This document shows, in pieces, positions 39,063 through 45,443 of a DNA stretch of 64,000 bases; position 1 is the stretch's first letter, and the number at the start of each line of letters is the position of its first letter. Source of the DNA: Pseudomonadota bacterium (GTDB lineage: Bacteria; Pseudomonadota; Gammaproteobacteria; Burkholderiales; Gallionellaceae); assembly GCA_021782365.1 (NCBI GenBank), contig JAJXVB010000007.1:62001-126000 (forward strand), given 5' to 3'. Under the pieces are notes generated by a model. It worked only from the letters and a program-made list of their open reading frames with translations. It did not search any database and was not told the origin of the DNA. Position numbers and translations under genes: made by a program.

Positions 39063-39356
39063 CTACCGCCTCCCACCAGTGTAACTGGGCTTCCTGTGCT
39101 GATGTCGCACTATCAGGATTAGAATGCTGCTCTCGAGGCTTCGATATACGACCGAGTAAGGAAAAACTTTCAGCGGGAATATTCTTCGCTCTTTCGTCGT
39201 TGGCATTCCGAGATCGGGATATTCAATCAGGAGCTTGACGACACGTTCAAATTCTTCGAGGAAACGCTCGGCAACCACAAGGCCGGCTTGTTCTTTGTAA
39301 AAATCCAGAGCGTTGGCAATATCATGTTCCGCTCCAGGGTGGAGCGAGTAGGTCAT
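39063..39356 (-). CDS. ParE/RelE-superfamily toxin
   Basis: 97-aa toxin of a type II toxin-antitoxin pair. The pattern YSLHPGAEHDIANALDFYKEQAG...AERFLEEFERVVKLLIEYPDLGMP...RRIFPLKVFPYSVVYRSLESSILILIVRHQHRKPSYTGGR is typical of ParE-like plasmid-stabilisation proteins, ending in the HQHRKPSYW-type motif. The target could be gyrase (ParE) or mRNA (RelE); sequence alone favours ParE-like. Its ATG overlaps the antitoxin stop by 4 bases. Located in the segment between the two 219-bp repeats. Confidence 0.9.
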   Translation of the reverse strand: MTYSLHPGAEHDIANALDFYKEQAGLVVAERFLEEFERVVKLLIEYPDLGMPTTKERRIFPLKVFPYSVVYRSLESSILILIVRHQHRKPSYTGGRR

Positions 39357-39580
39357 CGCGTAAGTCTTGCTCGAAGCCTGGCAATGGCATCCTGTCCTGA
39401 AACTGCCGGGATTGAACCGGATTTCAGTTCGGCTTCCCTGCGATCAGCTACTTTCACCCAAGCTTCCTCGACTTCGGGATCCGAATCAAGACTGGCGATT
39501 AGCCGTCCAAGCAGGTGTGATCTTTCGACCGGATCCAATTGCAGGACTTCGGCTTCCAGAATTTCCAGGTTTGTGCTCAT
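39353..39580 (-). CDS. Addiction-module antitoxin (PF09720-type)
   Basis: 75-aa antitoxin from the ATG at 39580, which is preceded by GGAGGT; the track ORF starts 45 codons earlier without support. The sequence MSTNLEILEAEVLQLDPVERSHLLGRLIASLDSDPEVEEAWVKVADRREAELKSG is characteristic of the putative addiction-module component family whose members neutralise RelE/ParE toxins. Antitoxin-first order with a 4-base overlap is the standard arrangement. A TGTGATAAACTG sequence just upstream could hold the -10 of its promoter. Confidence 0.9.
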   Translation of the reverse strand: MSTNLEILEAEVLQLDPVERSHLLGRLIASLDSDPEVEEAWVKVADRREAELKSGSIPAVSGQDAIARLRARLTR

Positions 39581-39833
39581 GCTAACCTCCAATATGGCAA
39601 GTGCTGACGATTTGCAGTTTATCACAGCGATGTGATGCGCACGGTGGCGCGACCAGTTGTGATGTCCAGCAAGGATATAGAAAAAGTTTGCGCATCGTGC
39701 ATCTGGCGGAAGCAAATATCAAGGTCAAACCAGATGAAATAACCTGGCATCCGCAGCGGTCATTTCTGATTTTGCAATTGACAATGCTACCGTTCTATAT
39801 CTGACCCTCGACCCAGACCTGACCCTCGACCCG

Positions 39834-40005
39834 CGAGGATGGAATTGCGACGCTCTTGATGCAGGCGGATGTGTTTTTCATGCAGCGCAGCCTGAAGGCT
39901 TCTTTTGATGGCAGAAACTATCTGCTGATGCCGGTCAAGCTTCTTGAATCCGGCCTGGATTACGATCTGGCGAGTTTCCGCGCGATCGAGCAGGAAGAGG
40001 AATGA
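39834..40005 (+). pseudogene. 3' fragment of a second copy of the 480-aa protein gene
   Basis: Reads in frame as [19 protein letters not shown] to the stop at 40003-40005, the last 57 codons of the 37527 gene, but with no start or 5' part. Within the coding part there are six base differences from copy 1; five are silent and one changes Ser to Phe. The reading frame is intact. This looks like the tail of a related allele rather than a long-decayed copy. Confidence 0.85.
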
Positions 40006-40052
40006 CTGTGCCGTTTGAAACGGTCAGCCTCCTTCAAACCCGGGGTGATTCA
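39834..40052 (+). repeat. 219-bp direct repeat, copy 2
   Basis: Second copy of the 3' end of the 37527 gene. It begins directly after the short sequence GACCCTCGACCC, which itself occurs twice (39803-39833 region). The copy ends about 180 bases before the DMT transporter stop. Confidence 0.93.
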
Positions 40053-40228
40053 CCTGCTTCAGGGGCGATTCAAGGTGTCCGGATCGGCGTCGAGCAGGGA
40101 GTCCCACTGCGCGGTGCGCAAATCCGACGACCCATCGAGCTGCGCAACGCGGAATTCGTGCGCGGCCATTGCGCCAACATACCAGAAGCGAGCGGCGAAC
40201 CCGCCCCGGCCGATTCCGGCAACCGCGC

Positions 40229-41110
40229 CTATTCTTCCCCGATCGCGAGCAGCGCCGAGGCGACCACCGCGAGCGCGATGCCCGCGATCTTGAATGGTCC
40301 GGGGATCTGGCCGGCGAGCGCCATCGCGATCAAGGCCGTGAGTAGCGGCGAGGCCGCATTGGTGAGCGCGGAGACGACCATCGCCTTGCCGTCCCGCAGC
40401 GCGTAGACGATCGCGAGCGCTCCCACGGCGTTGAGCAGCTGAATCCCCGCAGAGAGCGGCGGACCGTCGATCCCCCAGTTGATGGACGCGCCCCAGTGCG
40501 TGCGAACGAGCGCGACTGGGACAAGGAGCAGGCCGCCCAACGTCATGTAGAAGAAGATGGCCCCGGTGCTCATCGAAGCATGGGCGATCTTGATGAAGTA
40601 GTTCTGCAGGCCCCACGACACCAGGATAACGAGCGAGAGGAAGAACCAGAGGCCGAAGTGCACCGTGCCACCGCCAGGCGTCCAGTCGTTGAGAAGGGGC
40701 AGGGCGGCCAGCGCCAGCACGATGCCGACCACGCCGATCCGGCCCGTGCGCTCCCCGAGAAATGCCGTGCTCAGCGCGATCGTGACGAGCGGCGAGAGCG
40801 AAATGATCGGGAAAATGAGGTAGGACGGTCCCATCGAAAGCGTCGGGAAGAGGACGATGACCCCGCCTGCGCCGGTGAGGCCGATCGTCAGTCCCAGTGT
40901 AAGGGATCGCGGATCGAGCGGGACCTTCCCGCCTTCGCGGCGCAAAACGAACGCCGCGGGCAGCAGCATGCAGACCGCCCATACGACGTATGTCAGCGTA
41001 TCGGGGAACCCCCGCTGCGCGGGGATGGCGCTCAAGGCGCCCCAGAGACCCCAGGCGACGGTGGTGATCAGCGCATAGCCGAGCCAGCGCCGGCTGCCGG
41101 ACGACGACAT
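40229..41110 (-). CDS. EamA/DMT-superfamily transporter
   Basis: 293-aa permease with ten predicted membrane helices in two EamA-like halves (LGYALITTVAWGLWGALSAIP ... GVVGIVLALAALPLL; LWFFLSLVILVSWGLQNYFI ... IAGIALAVVASALLAIGEE). I chose the ATG at 41110 because AAGAGGA lies six bases upstream; an ATG two codons earlier abuts it too closely. Substrate unknown (drug, metabolite or amino-acid export). By eye it is richer in GC and uses different codons than the flanking genes, suggesting transfer. A sigma70-like promoter with repeated elements lies upstream. Confidence 0.85.
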   Translation of the reverse strand: MSSSGSRRWLGYALITTVAWGLWGALSAIPAQRGFPDTLTYVVWAVCMLLPAAFVLRREGGKVPLDPRSLTLGLTIGLTGAGGVIVLFPTLSMGPSYLIFPIISLSPLVTIALSTAFLGERTGRIGVVGIVLALAALPLLNDWTPGGGTVHFGLWFFLSLVILVSWGLQNYFIKIAHASMSTGAIFFYMTLGGLLLVPVALVRTHWGASINWGIDGPPLSAGIQLLNAVGALAIVYALRDGKAMVVSALTNAASPLLTALIAMALAGQIPGPFKIAGIALAVVASALLAIGEE

Positions 41111-41149
41111 TCGCATTCCTCTTGTTGCCCCGGGGTGAATCGCCCCCGA

Positions 41150-41217
41150 TTCTCTAGACACATCCCATTCTCAATAGGATGGCTGCAATGGTATACAAAA
41201 CCGACTTCTCTAGACAA
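41150..41217 (-). promoter_or_regulatory. Promoter of the DMT gene with two TGTCTAGAGAA repeats
   Basis: On the minus strand TTGTCT (41217-41212), 16 bases, TATACC (41195-41190). The 11-mer TGTCTAGAGAA occurs twice in direct orientation: at 41216-41206, overlapping the -35, and at 41160-41150, downstream of the start point. The arrangement would suit a repressor with two operators. Confidence 0.5.
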
Positions 41218-41339
41218 TAGCCATGAGGCCGTCCTCTCAATAATCCGAAACTACAATCGCAGGCGTCCTGCAACTAGACGCCGCCTTCTGCGGCAGGCGT
41301 TGATCTGAAAATGAGCGGAAGTTATGCTGCGTCTTTTCC

Positions 41340-42590
41340 ATGAGTGATGCGAAAATGAACCAGGATCTGCAAGCTGACGCGAAACGCAAGCTCACCAAGA
41401 TGAAGTGGGCGGCCACAAGCCTGCTTGTGCTGGCCGCGTTGCTCTATGCGTTAAGCAAAGCGCAAGGATGGGATTATCTTTCCGCTTTTTCCGAGGCGGC
41501 AATGATAGGCGCGCTCGCTGACTGGTTCGCGGTGGTCGCGTTATTCCGTCACCCGCTGGGCATGCCGATTCCCCACACCGCGATCGTCACGAAAAACAAG
41601 AGAAGCATCGCAAACGGTCTCGCGGATTTCGTGGTGCTGCAATTCCTGAGCGCGGGAGCCATCAAGGAGAAATTCGGAAGCTTCGACGCGGCAGCGCATA
41701 TTGCAGAATGGCTGCCCAAGAACAGGCAAAGGGTTGCCGGCTATCTCGGCATCGCGATGGAACACGGCGTGAAGGCGCTGGACGACAGGCGGATACACGA
41801 TTTCATCGCAGAGGCTGCGAGGAAGAGGCTGCAGGAAATCGATCTTTCAGGATTCTTTGCGGGCGGGCTCGAACTGCTTACGCAAAACGGGCGGCACAGA
41901 AAAATTCTTTACAGCGGGTTGAACCGCTTCGCGGATTATCTGGAAGATCCGGAGAACGCGGAAAGGGTGACTGCATTCATCAAGGGGTGGAGCGAGAACG
42001 CATTCGTGCAGAGCATGATAGAACCCTTTGTGCCGTCCATACGGTCGGCTGTCGCAAACAGGCTGCGCGCGGCTGCAGAGGATCATGAAAACAGGCTTTA
42101 TGCCGAGTTCGATGCGCTCGTGGAGAACTACATTTCGAGGCTTCAGGAAGACCCGTCGCTCAAGGAGTGGTTGTCGGAAAAGAAGGATGCGCTGCTTCAT
42201 CATCCCGAATTTGCAAGGCAGGTCGAGTCGCTATGGAATCAGTTCAGGGATTGGGTGGTCATCGATCTGTCCCATCCCGATTCGGCGATCTCTCAGCGCA
42301 TGGTGAAGATGGTAATGGAGCTCGAGGATCATCTCGCAGAAAACGAGGAATTCCGTTCGTGGATCAACGGACAGATACAGGAAGCGCTGATCAAGCTGGC
42401 AAACGCCAACAAGGGCCAGTTGGGAGATCTGATACGGGAGCAGCTCGTGAGGTGGGAAGATCGCTACATGGTGGGTAAGCTCGAGCTCTATCTCGGCCGC
42501 GACCTTCAATACATACGCATCAACGGAACGCTGGTCGGCGGCCTGTTCGGGCTTCTGATCTACACGGCTACGAAGCTGGCCTTGGGGTAG
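41340..42590 (+). CDS. DUF445 family membrane protein (YjiN-like)
   Basis: 416 aa. N-terminal hydrophobic helix (KWAATSLLVLAALLYALSKAQ), the DUF445 signature region AAMIGALADWFAVVALFRHPLGMPIPHTAIV, a long helical central part, and a C-terminal membrane segment (GTLVGGLFGLLIYTATKLALG). The role of the family is not established; it is probably an inner-membrane protein with most of the chain on one side. Monocistronic, divergent from the DMT gene. Confidence 0.9.
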   Translation: MSDAKMNQDLQADAKRKLTKMKWAATSLLVLAALLYALSKAQGWDYLSAFSEAAMIGALADWFAVVALFRHPLGMPIPHTAIVTKNKRSIANGLADFVVLQFLSAGAIKEKFGSFDAAAHIAEWLPKNRQRVAGYLGIAMEHGVKALDDRRIHDFIAEAARKRLQEIDLSGFFAGGLELLTQNGRHRKILYSGLNRFADYLEDPENAERVTAFIKGWSENAFVQSMIEPFVPSIRSAVANRLRAAAEDHENRLYAEFDALVENYISRLQEDPSLKEWLSEKKDALLHHPEFARQVESLWNQFRDWVVIDLSHPDSAISQRMVKMVMELEDHLAENEEFRSWINGQIQEALIKLANANKGQLGDLIREQLVRWEDRYMVGKLELYLGRDLQYIRINGTLVGGLFGLLIYTATKLALG

Positions 42591-43059
42591 TTTTTGCCGG
42601 CGGCATGGGTACGCCGCCGCTTTGCTGCAGATATCAATAGCGCTCGCCCAACTTCACCGCTGCGACTGTCTTGCTTCGGCAGTGCAAGGGTTGACACTCA
42701 TGGTGCGCCTCAAAAAATCGAGTCTGAGTATGAAGTCCCTATTAAAGAAATCCTCAAAGCCACAGATTCTTTTCTGTTGCTCAATTCAGCGTTCTCCTAT
42801 GGCGCAGCCATTTCTTATCTGAGCACAATGATGCGCGTTTCATCAGTAACCAATTGAAGCTGGCAAACCGGTTGCTTGCAGGCACTGACGACGGGAGGAA
42901 TCATGAGTTTCACGCAAAGCGCCGGGAACTGGGAGTCTGTCTTTGCGGCATACCCACCCGGACAAGGGGTTACATGTTACGCATCTAGAGTTGAGCCTCT
43001 GACTGTGCGATTTATAAGCGCTATTCGCTAGGCGGCCGATACTGTTAAGGATATGTAGG
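42591..43059 (+). other. Intergenic region without a confident gene
   Basis: 469 bases, noticeably less GC-rich than its left neighbour. A weak hairpin CGGCGGC / GCCGCCG (42598-42619) could help end the DUF445 transcript but has only CTTTG after it. The track ORFs here (87 and 66 aa) look random. One 42-codon ORF with a good ribosome site is listed separately. Confidence 0.5.
42903..43031 (+). CDS. Possible 42-aa ORF, unknown
   Basis: ATG at 42903 preceded by GGGAGG (spacing 5). Product MSFTQSAGNWESVFAAYPPG... ends TAG at 43029-43031, with no recognisable domain. It ends 28 bases before the DUF4124 gene and could be a short leader or a remnant. The only support is the ribosome site and its position. 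Confidence 0.25.
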   Translation: MSFTQSAGNWESVFAAYPPGQGVTCYASRVEPLTVRFISAIR

Positions 43060-43734
43060 ATGCGAAAATATTTGTTGTTCTTTGCAATGTTCATGTTAGC
43101 AGTGGCGACTGTTGGTGCCGCTGTTTACAAATGGGTGGATGAAACAGGCACTACTCATTATTCGGAAACGCCCGGATCTGGGAAAAAGGCCGAGAAAGTG
43201 AATATGCCGCCTCCGCCACCGAAAGAGGTGGTAGAAGAGGCTCAACGAAAATTCCAGGAGTCCCGGGAAGAAGAGCTGTACAAAAAATCTGTTAATCGCT
43301 CGTTGTCATTGTCGGAATTGGGGAAACTTCCCTTGAGAACATCATCTGAATATGTTGAGACTCTTGCTGCGAGCATGCTCTTGGATACTCAAAGGCTTGT
43401 TGGGCAGATTCATCTCATGCTTAAAGCTAAACCGAACCTTCCCCTTGGCGCGTACTTGGAGACGCATTTTGAAAATCCTGAAAACCCGGGTAAATCAATT
43501 GTAGTAGGTGAAGTATGGCGGAGAAGCGAACAACCGATACTAATATTATCTCCTGAGTTTAGGGGAATAAAATGTAGGAACTATCAAATTGTAGTCTATG
43601 TGTACACGGAGAAGAGCAAAGACAAGCTTTTAGGTATTCACAGCCAAACCATTCAATCGAGAATAAATCTGGATAAGGTGAGAAGTTCGAAGGAGTTGGT
43701 CGACGCATTAATGGCAGGTGGGAACTGTCCCTAG
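43060..43734 (+). CDS. DUF4124-domain secreted protein
   Basis: 224 aa with a signal peptide (MRKYLLFFAMFMLAVATVGA) followed at once by the DUF4124 core (AVYKWVDETGTTHYSETPGSG), a Pro/Glu-rich linker, and a C-terminal region of about 130 residues without a known family. DUF4124 is common in envelope proteins of beta- and gammaproteobacteria and of unknown function. The gene is clearly AT-richer than its surroundings, with codons unusual here (ATA, TTA, AGA), suggesting recent acquisition. Confidence 0.8.
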   Translation: MRKYLLFFAMFMLAVATVGAAVYKWVDETGTTHYSETPGSGKKAEKVNMPPPPPKEVVEEAQRKFQESREEELYKKSVNRSLSLSELGKLPLRTSSEYVETLAASMLLDTQRLVGQIHLMLKAKPNLPLGAYLETHFENPENPGKSIVVGEVWRRSEQPILILSPEFRGIKCRNYQIVVYVYTEKSKDKLLGIHSQTIQSRINLDKVRSSKELVDALMAGGNCP

Positions 43735-43836
43735 TGAAATCTGCGCTGAATCGGTTTGCCACCCAATTCAAGGATCGGATGCCTCAGCAGTGAGTTACCC
43801 GTTTACACAAAATTCTAAACTCCCTCCCTGATCCCG

Positions 43837-44262
43837 TTACTTTATATCCTGTAAGCGGTACAGATAGTCTATCAGCGCAAGGATTTTGGCTTGTGCGACT
43901 GAGGACCGCAGGTCATAATAACCTTCAATATCGGGTGTCTTTGCTCGAAACTCTCTTCCCCAGACAGGCATGGCGCGCGGACCATGGGCTTCAACGTCTT
44001 TTCGGCCATCAATGACTTCATATACACGCTGCGCAGGGAATACACCGCCGTTATTCTTCATCAAAACAGTCAAGTCTGCCGGCTTTGTAATAAAGGCGTG
44101 TGAGAGTGGTCCGCCCCCCTTCCCGTCCTGCCCATGGCAACTCGCACATTTTGACTCGAACTCTTCTTTGCCGAAGTCGGTTTGGGCCTGCGCTAAGGTG
44201 GTTATCGACCATGACAGCGTGGTGGCGATACCGACAGTCAATATTAAAAGTTTCATCTTCAC
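43837..44262 (-). CDS. Class I cytochrome c
   Basis: 141-aa periplasmic monohaem cytochrome. Signal peptide (MKMKLLILTVGIATTLSWSITTLAQA), haem motif CASCH in ESKCASCHGQDGKGGGPLS, distal methionine in RAMPVWG. The order and spacing match small cytochromes c of the SoxX/c551-553 type. The ATG is preceded by GGAGTG. Electron partner unknown. It stands alone between accessory genes and the 6S RNA. Confidence 0.9.
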   Translation of the reverse strand: MKMKLLILTVGIATTLSWSITTLAQAQTDFGKEEFESKCASCHGQDGKGGGPLSHAFITKPADLTVLMKNNGGVFPAQRVYEVIDGRKDVEAHGPRAMPVWGREFRAKTPDIEGYYDLRSSVAQAKILALIDYLYRLQDIK

Positions 44263-44325
44263 TCCTTTTATAGACTGTTGATGAGTGCCTGGACTTGCAT
44301 TTTACGCCGCGAGCGTTGCCTGCGT

Positions 44326-44352
44326 AAAAAAAGTGCGACCCTAGGGTCGCAC
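44326..44352 (-). terminator. Terminator of 6S RNA
   Basis: On the minus strand GTGCGACCCTAGGGTCGCAC followed by seven Ts: a perfect inverted repeat of 20 bases and a T-run directly downstream of the 6S RNA. Confidence 0.88.
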
Positions 44353-44545
44353 CGGAATAGAGCCCCCCGCCTGTGCCGTTGACCCGGCATCTCGAACCTT
44401 CAGGTTCAAGACGGTCGCTTCCCTGTCGCATCAGGATCATCCGCATGGGACATTCACAACAGCGGCTTATGGGTTGCAACCTGCAATGTTACTTGGTTCA
44501 AAGAATATATGAGTCTGACGAACACCGCAGGGAGCAACTCGAATT
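44353..44545 (-). ncRNA. ssrS: 6S RNA (ssrS), ends approximate
   Basis: Regulatory RNA that mimics an open promoter and sequesters sigma70-RNA polymerase. Identified from position (directly downstream of zapA on the same strand) and from betaproteobacterial 6S blocks read on the minus strand: CTCCCTGCGGTGTTCGTCAG near the 5' end, GCCGCTGTTGTGAATGTCCC in the middle, GAAGCGACCGTCTTGAACCT and GCCGGGTCAACGGCACAGG near the 3' end. The 5' CCCTGCGGTG and 3' GGCACAGGCGGGG parts can form the closing stem. The TTGAACC / GGTTC arms form the apical hairpin. A terminator follows at once. The exact 5' end is not determinable. Confidence 0.88.
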
Positions 44546-44555
44546 CTTGAGGTGA

Positions 44556-44861
44556 TCAGAACAGTGTGTCCTGTTCGGCGAGCGCCTGATCGATTGCTGT
44601 CTGCATGGCATTCATTCTACGCGCAAGATCGCCTAGGTCAACCCCTTTTCCGACTTTCATCGAAAGCAGTTCGTGGGTGATGTTGAGGGCTGCCATGATC
44701 GCGATGCGCTCGACGTTGGTGGTCTTTCCAGCATCGCGTATCTCGACCATCTTCCTGTTGAGATAGGCGACTGCATCCAGCAGTCCCTGGCGCTCTTCTT
44801 CCGGACAGGCGATGCGCAATTCGCGATCGAGGATCGTCACGTCCAGCGTGTTTTTGGTCAT
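44556..44861 (-). CDS. zapA: Cell-division protein ZapA
   Basis: 101-aa FtsZ-associated protein that bundles protofilaments at the Z-ring. N-terminal beta/alpha head (TLDVTILDRELRIACPEEERQGLLDAVAYLNRKM), then the helix with ERIAIMAALNITHELL and a C-terminal coiled coil. Overlaps the upstream coiled-coil gene by 4 bases; 6S RNA follows 10 bases downstream, the widely conserved arrangement. Confidence 0.95.
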   Translation of the reverse strand: MTKNTLDVTILDRELRIACPEEERQGLLDAVAYLNRKMVEIRDAGKTTNVERIAIMAALNITHELLSMKVGKGVDLGDLARRMNAMQTAIDQALAEQDTLF

Positions 44862-45058
44862 GATAATTCTTCGGGTAGGGTGGATAGCAGTTTTTCAAGC
44901 CGCGACTTGGCGCCTTCCATCTTGTCGTTGCACTGGCGGTTCTGGCTCTGTGCCTGCGCCAGGTCCTGGCGCAGCTGGTGGTTTTCCCGGCGCAATTGCC
45001 CGCTGATCTGTATCAGCTGCGCAAGCTTGCTTTCCAGGGCGATGAGTTCATTTTCCAT
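44858..45058 (-). CDS. Small coiled-coil protein (TIGR02449/ZapB-like) upstream of zapA
   Basis: 66 aa from the ATG at 45058: MENELIALESKLAQLIQISGQLRRENHQLRQDL... with near-continuous heptads. The track ORF starts 100 codons earlier, in the riboswitch region, and was cut. This short coiled-coil gene is a regular partner of zapA in betaproteobacteria and is thought to act at the division site in the manner of ZapB. 4-base overlap with zapA. Confidence 0.82.
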   Translation of the reverse strand: MENELIALESKLAQLIQISGQLRRENHQLRQDLAQAQSQNRQCNDKMEGAKSRLEKLLSTLPEELS

Positions 45059-45147
45059 CCTACTAATATAGTTTGGAAAGCGCAGACAAGTCAAATGGAT
45101 GAGGTGTTTGCCTTGCTGTGCGATGAATGATAGAGTGCCCGCCGCTT

Positions 45148-45335
45148 TGAGGTGCCAGGACTGCATTGCAGTCCGGTTAAACGGGAAGCAGGTGCGCTGT
45201 GCCGATTGGCATGGCAAAGCCTGAGCTGCCCCCGCAACGGTCGTCGAGTGTGGGTTCGCCAGCATGCCACTGTGAGCAATCATGGGAAGGCGGCGAACCA
45301 GGACTCGTGAGCCCGGATACCGGCCTGGAAGTACG
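45148..45335 (+). promoter_or_regulatory. Cobalamin riboswitch
   Basis: Contains the conserved blocks of the B12 aptamer in order: GGTGCC, TTAAACGGGAAGCAGGTG, the B12 box AGCTGCCCCCGCAACGGTC, GCCACTG, GGGAAGGCGGCG and GAGCCCGGATACCGGCC. It lies about 110 bases upstream of the btuB ATG; GCGAAGCC-type complementary stretches (CGAAGGCAAGGCTTCG) before the gene could form the expression platform. Adenosylcobalamin binding should lower expression of btuB and the genes behind it. Confidence 0.96.
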
Positions 45336-45443
45336 GACGGGAGATATGCGGGCGGCATGTCGAAGGCAAGGCTTCGCCTCGCGCATATTTCCTGATTGAT
45401 AACGATTCCAACGGGGACGCTTGGAATTCATTCAGGAAAAATC

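Noticed and set aside
39601-39804. 67-codon plus-strand ORF downstream of the TA pair
   Set aside because: Overlaps the antitoxin promoter region, no ribosome site, no recognisable product.
40059-40982. 307-codon minus-strand ORF and its 36-codon tail (MAAHEFRVAQLDGSSDL...)
   Set aside because: Mostly a shadow of the DMT gene; the tail at 40059-40169 reads like a protein but has no ribosome site and no family.
40229-41160. Possible insertion sequence around the DMT gene
   Set aside because: No transposase, no terminal inverted repeats; only the promoter repeats were found.
44300-44329. Inverted repeat TTTTACGC / GCGTAAAA next to the 6S terminator
   Set aside because: Could be a second hairpin, but the perfect stem-loop with T-run at 44326-44352 already explains termination; no separate function supported.
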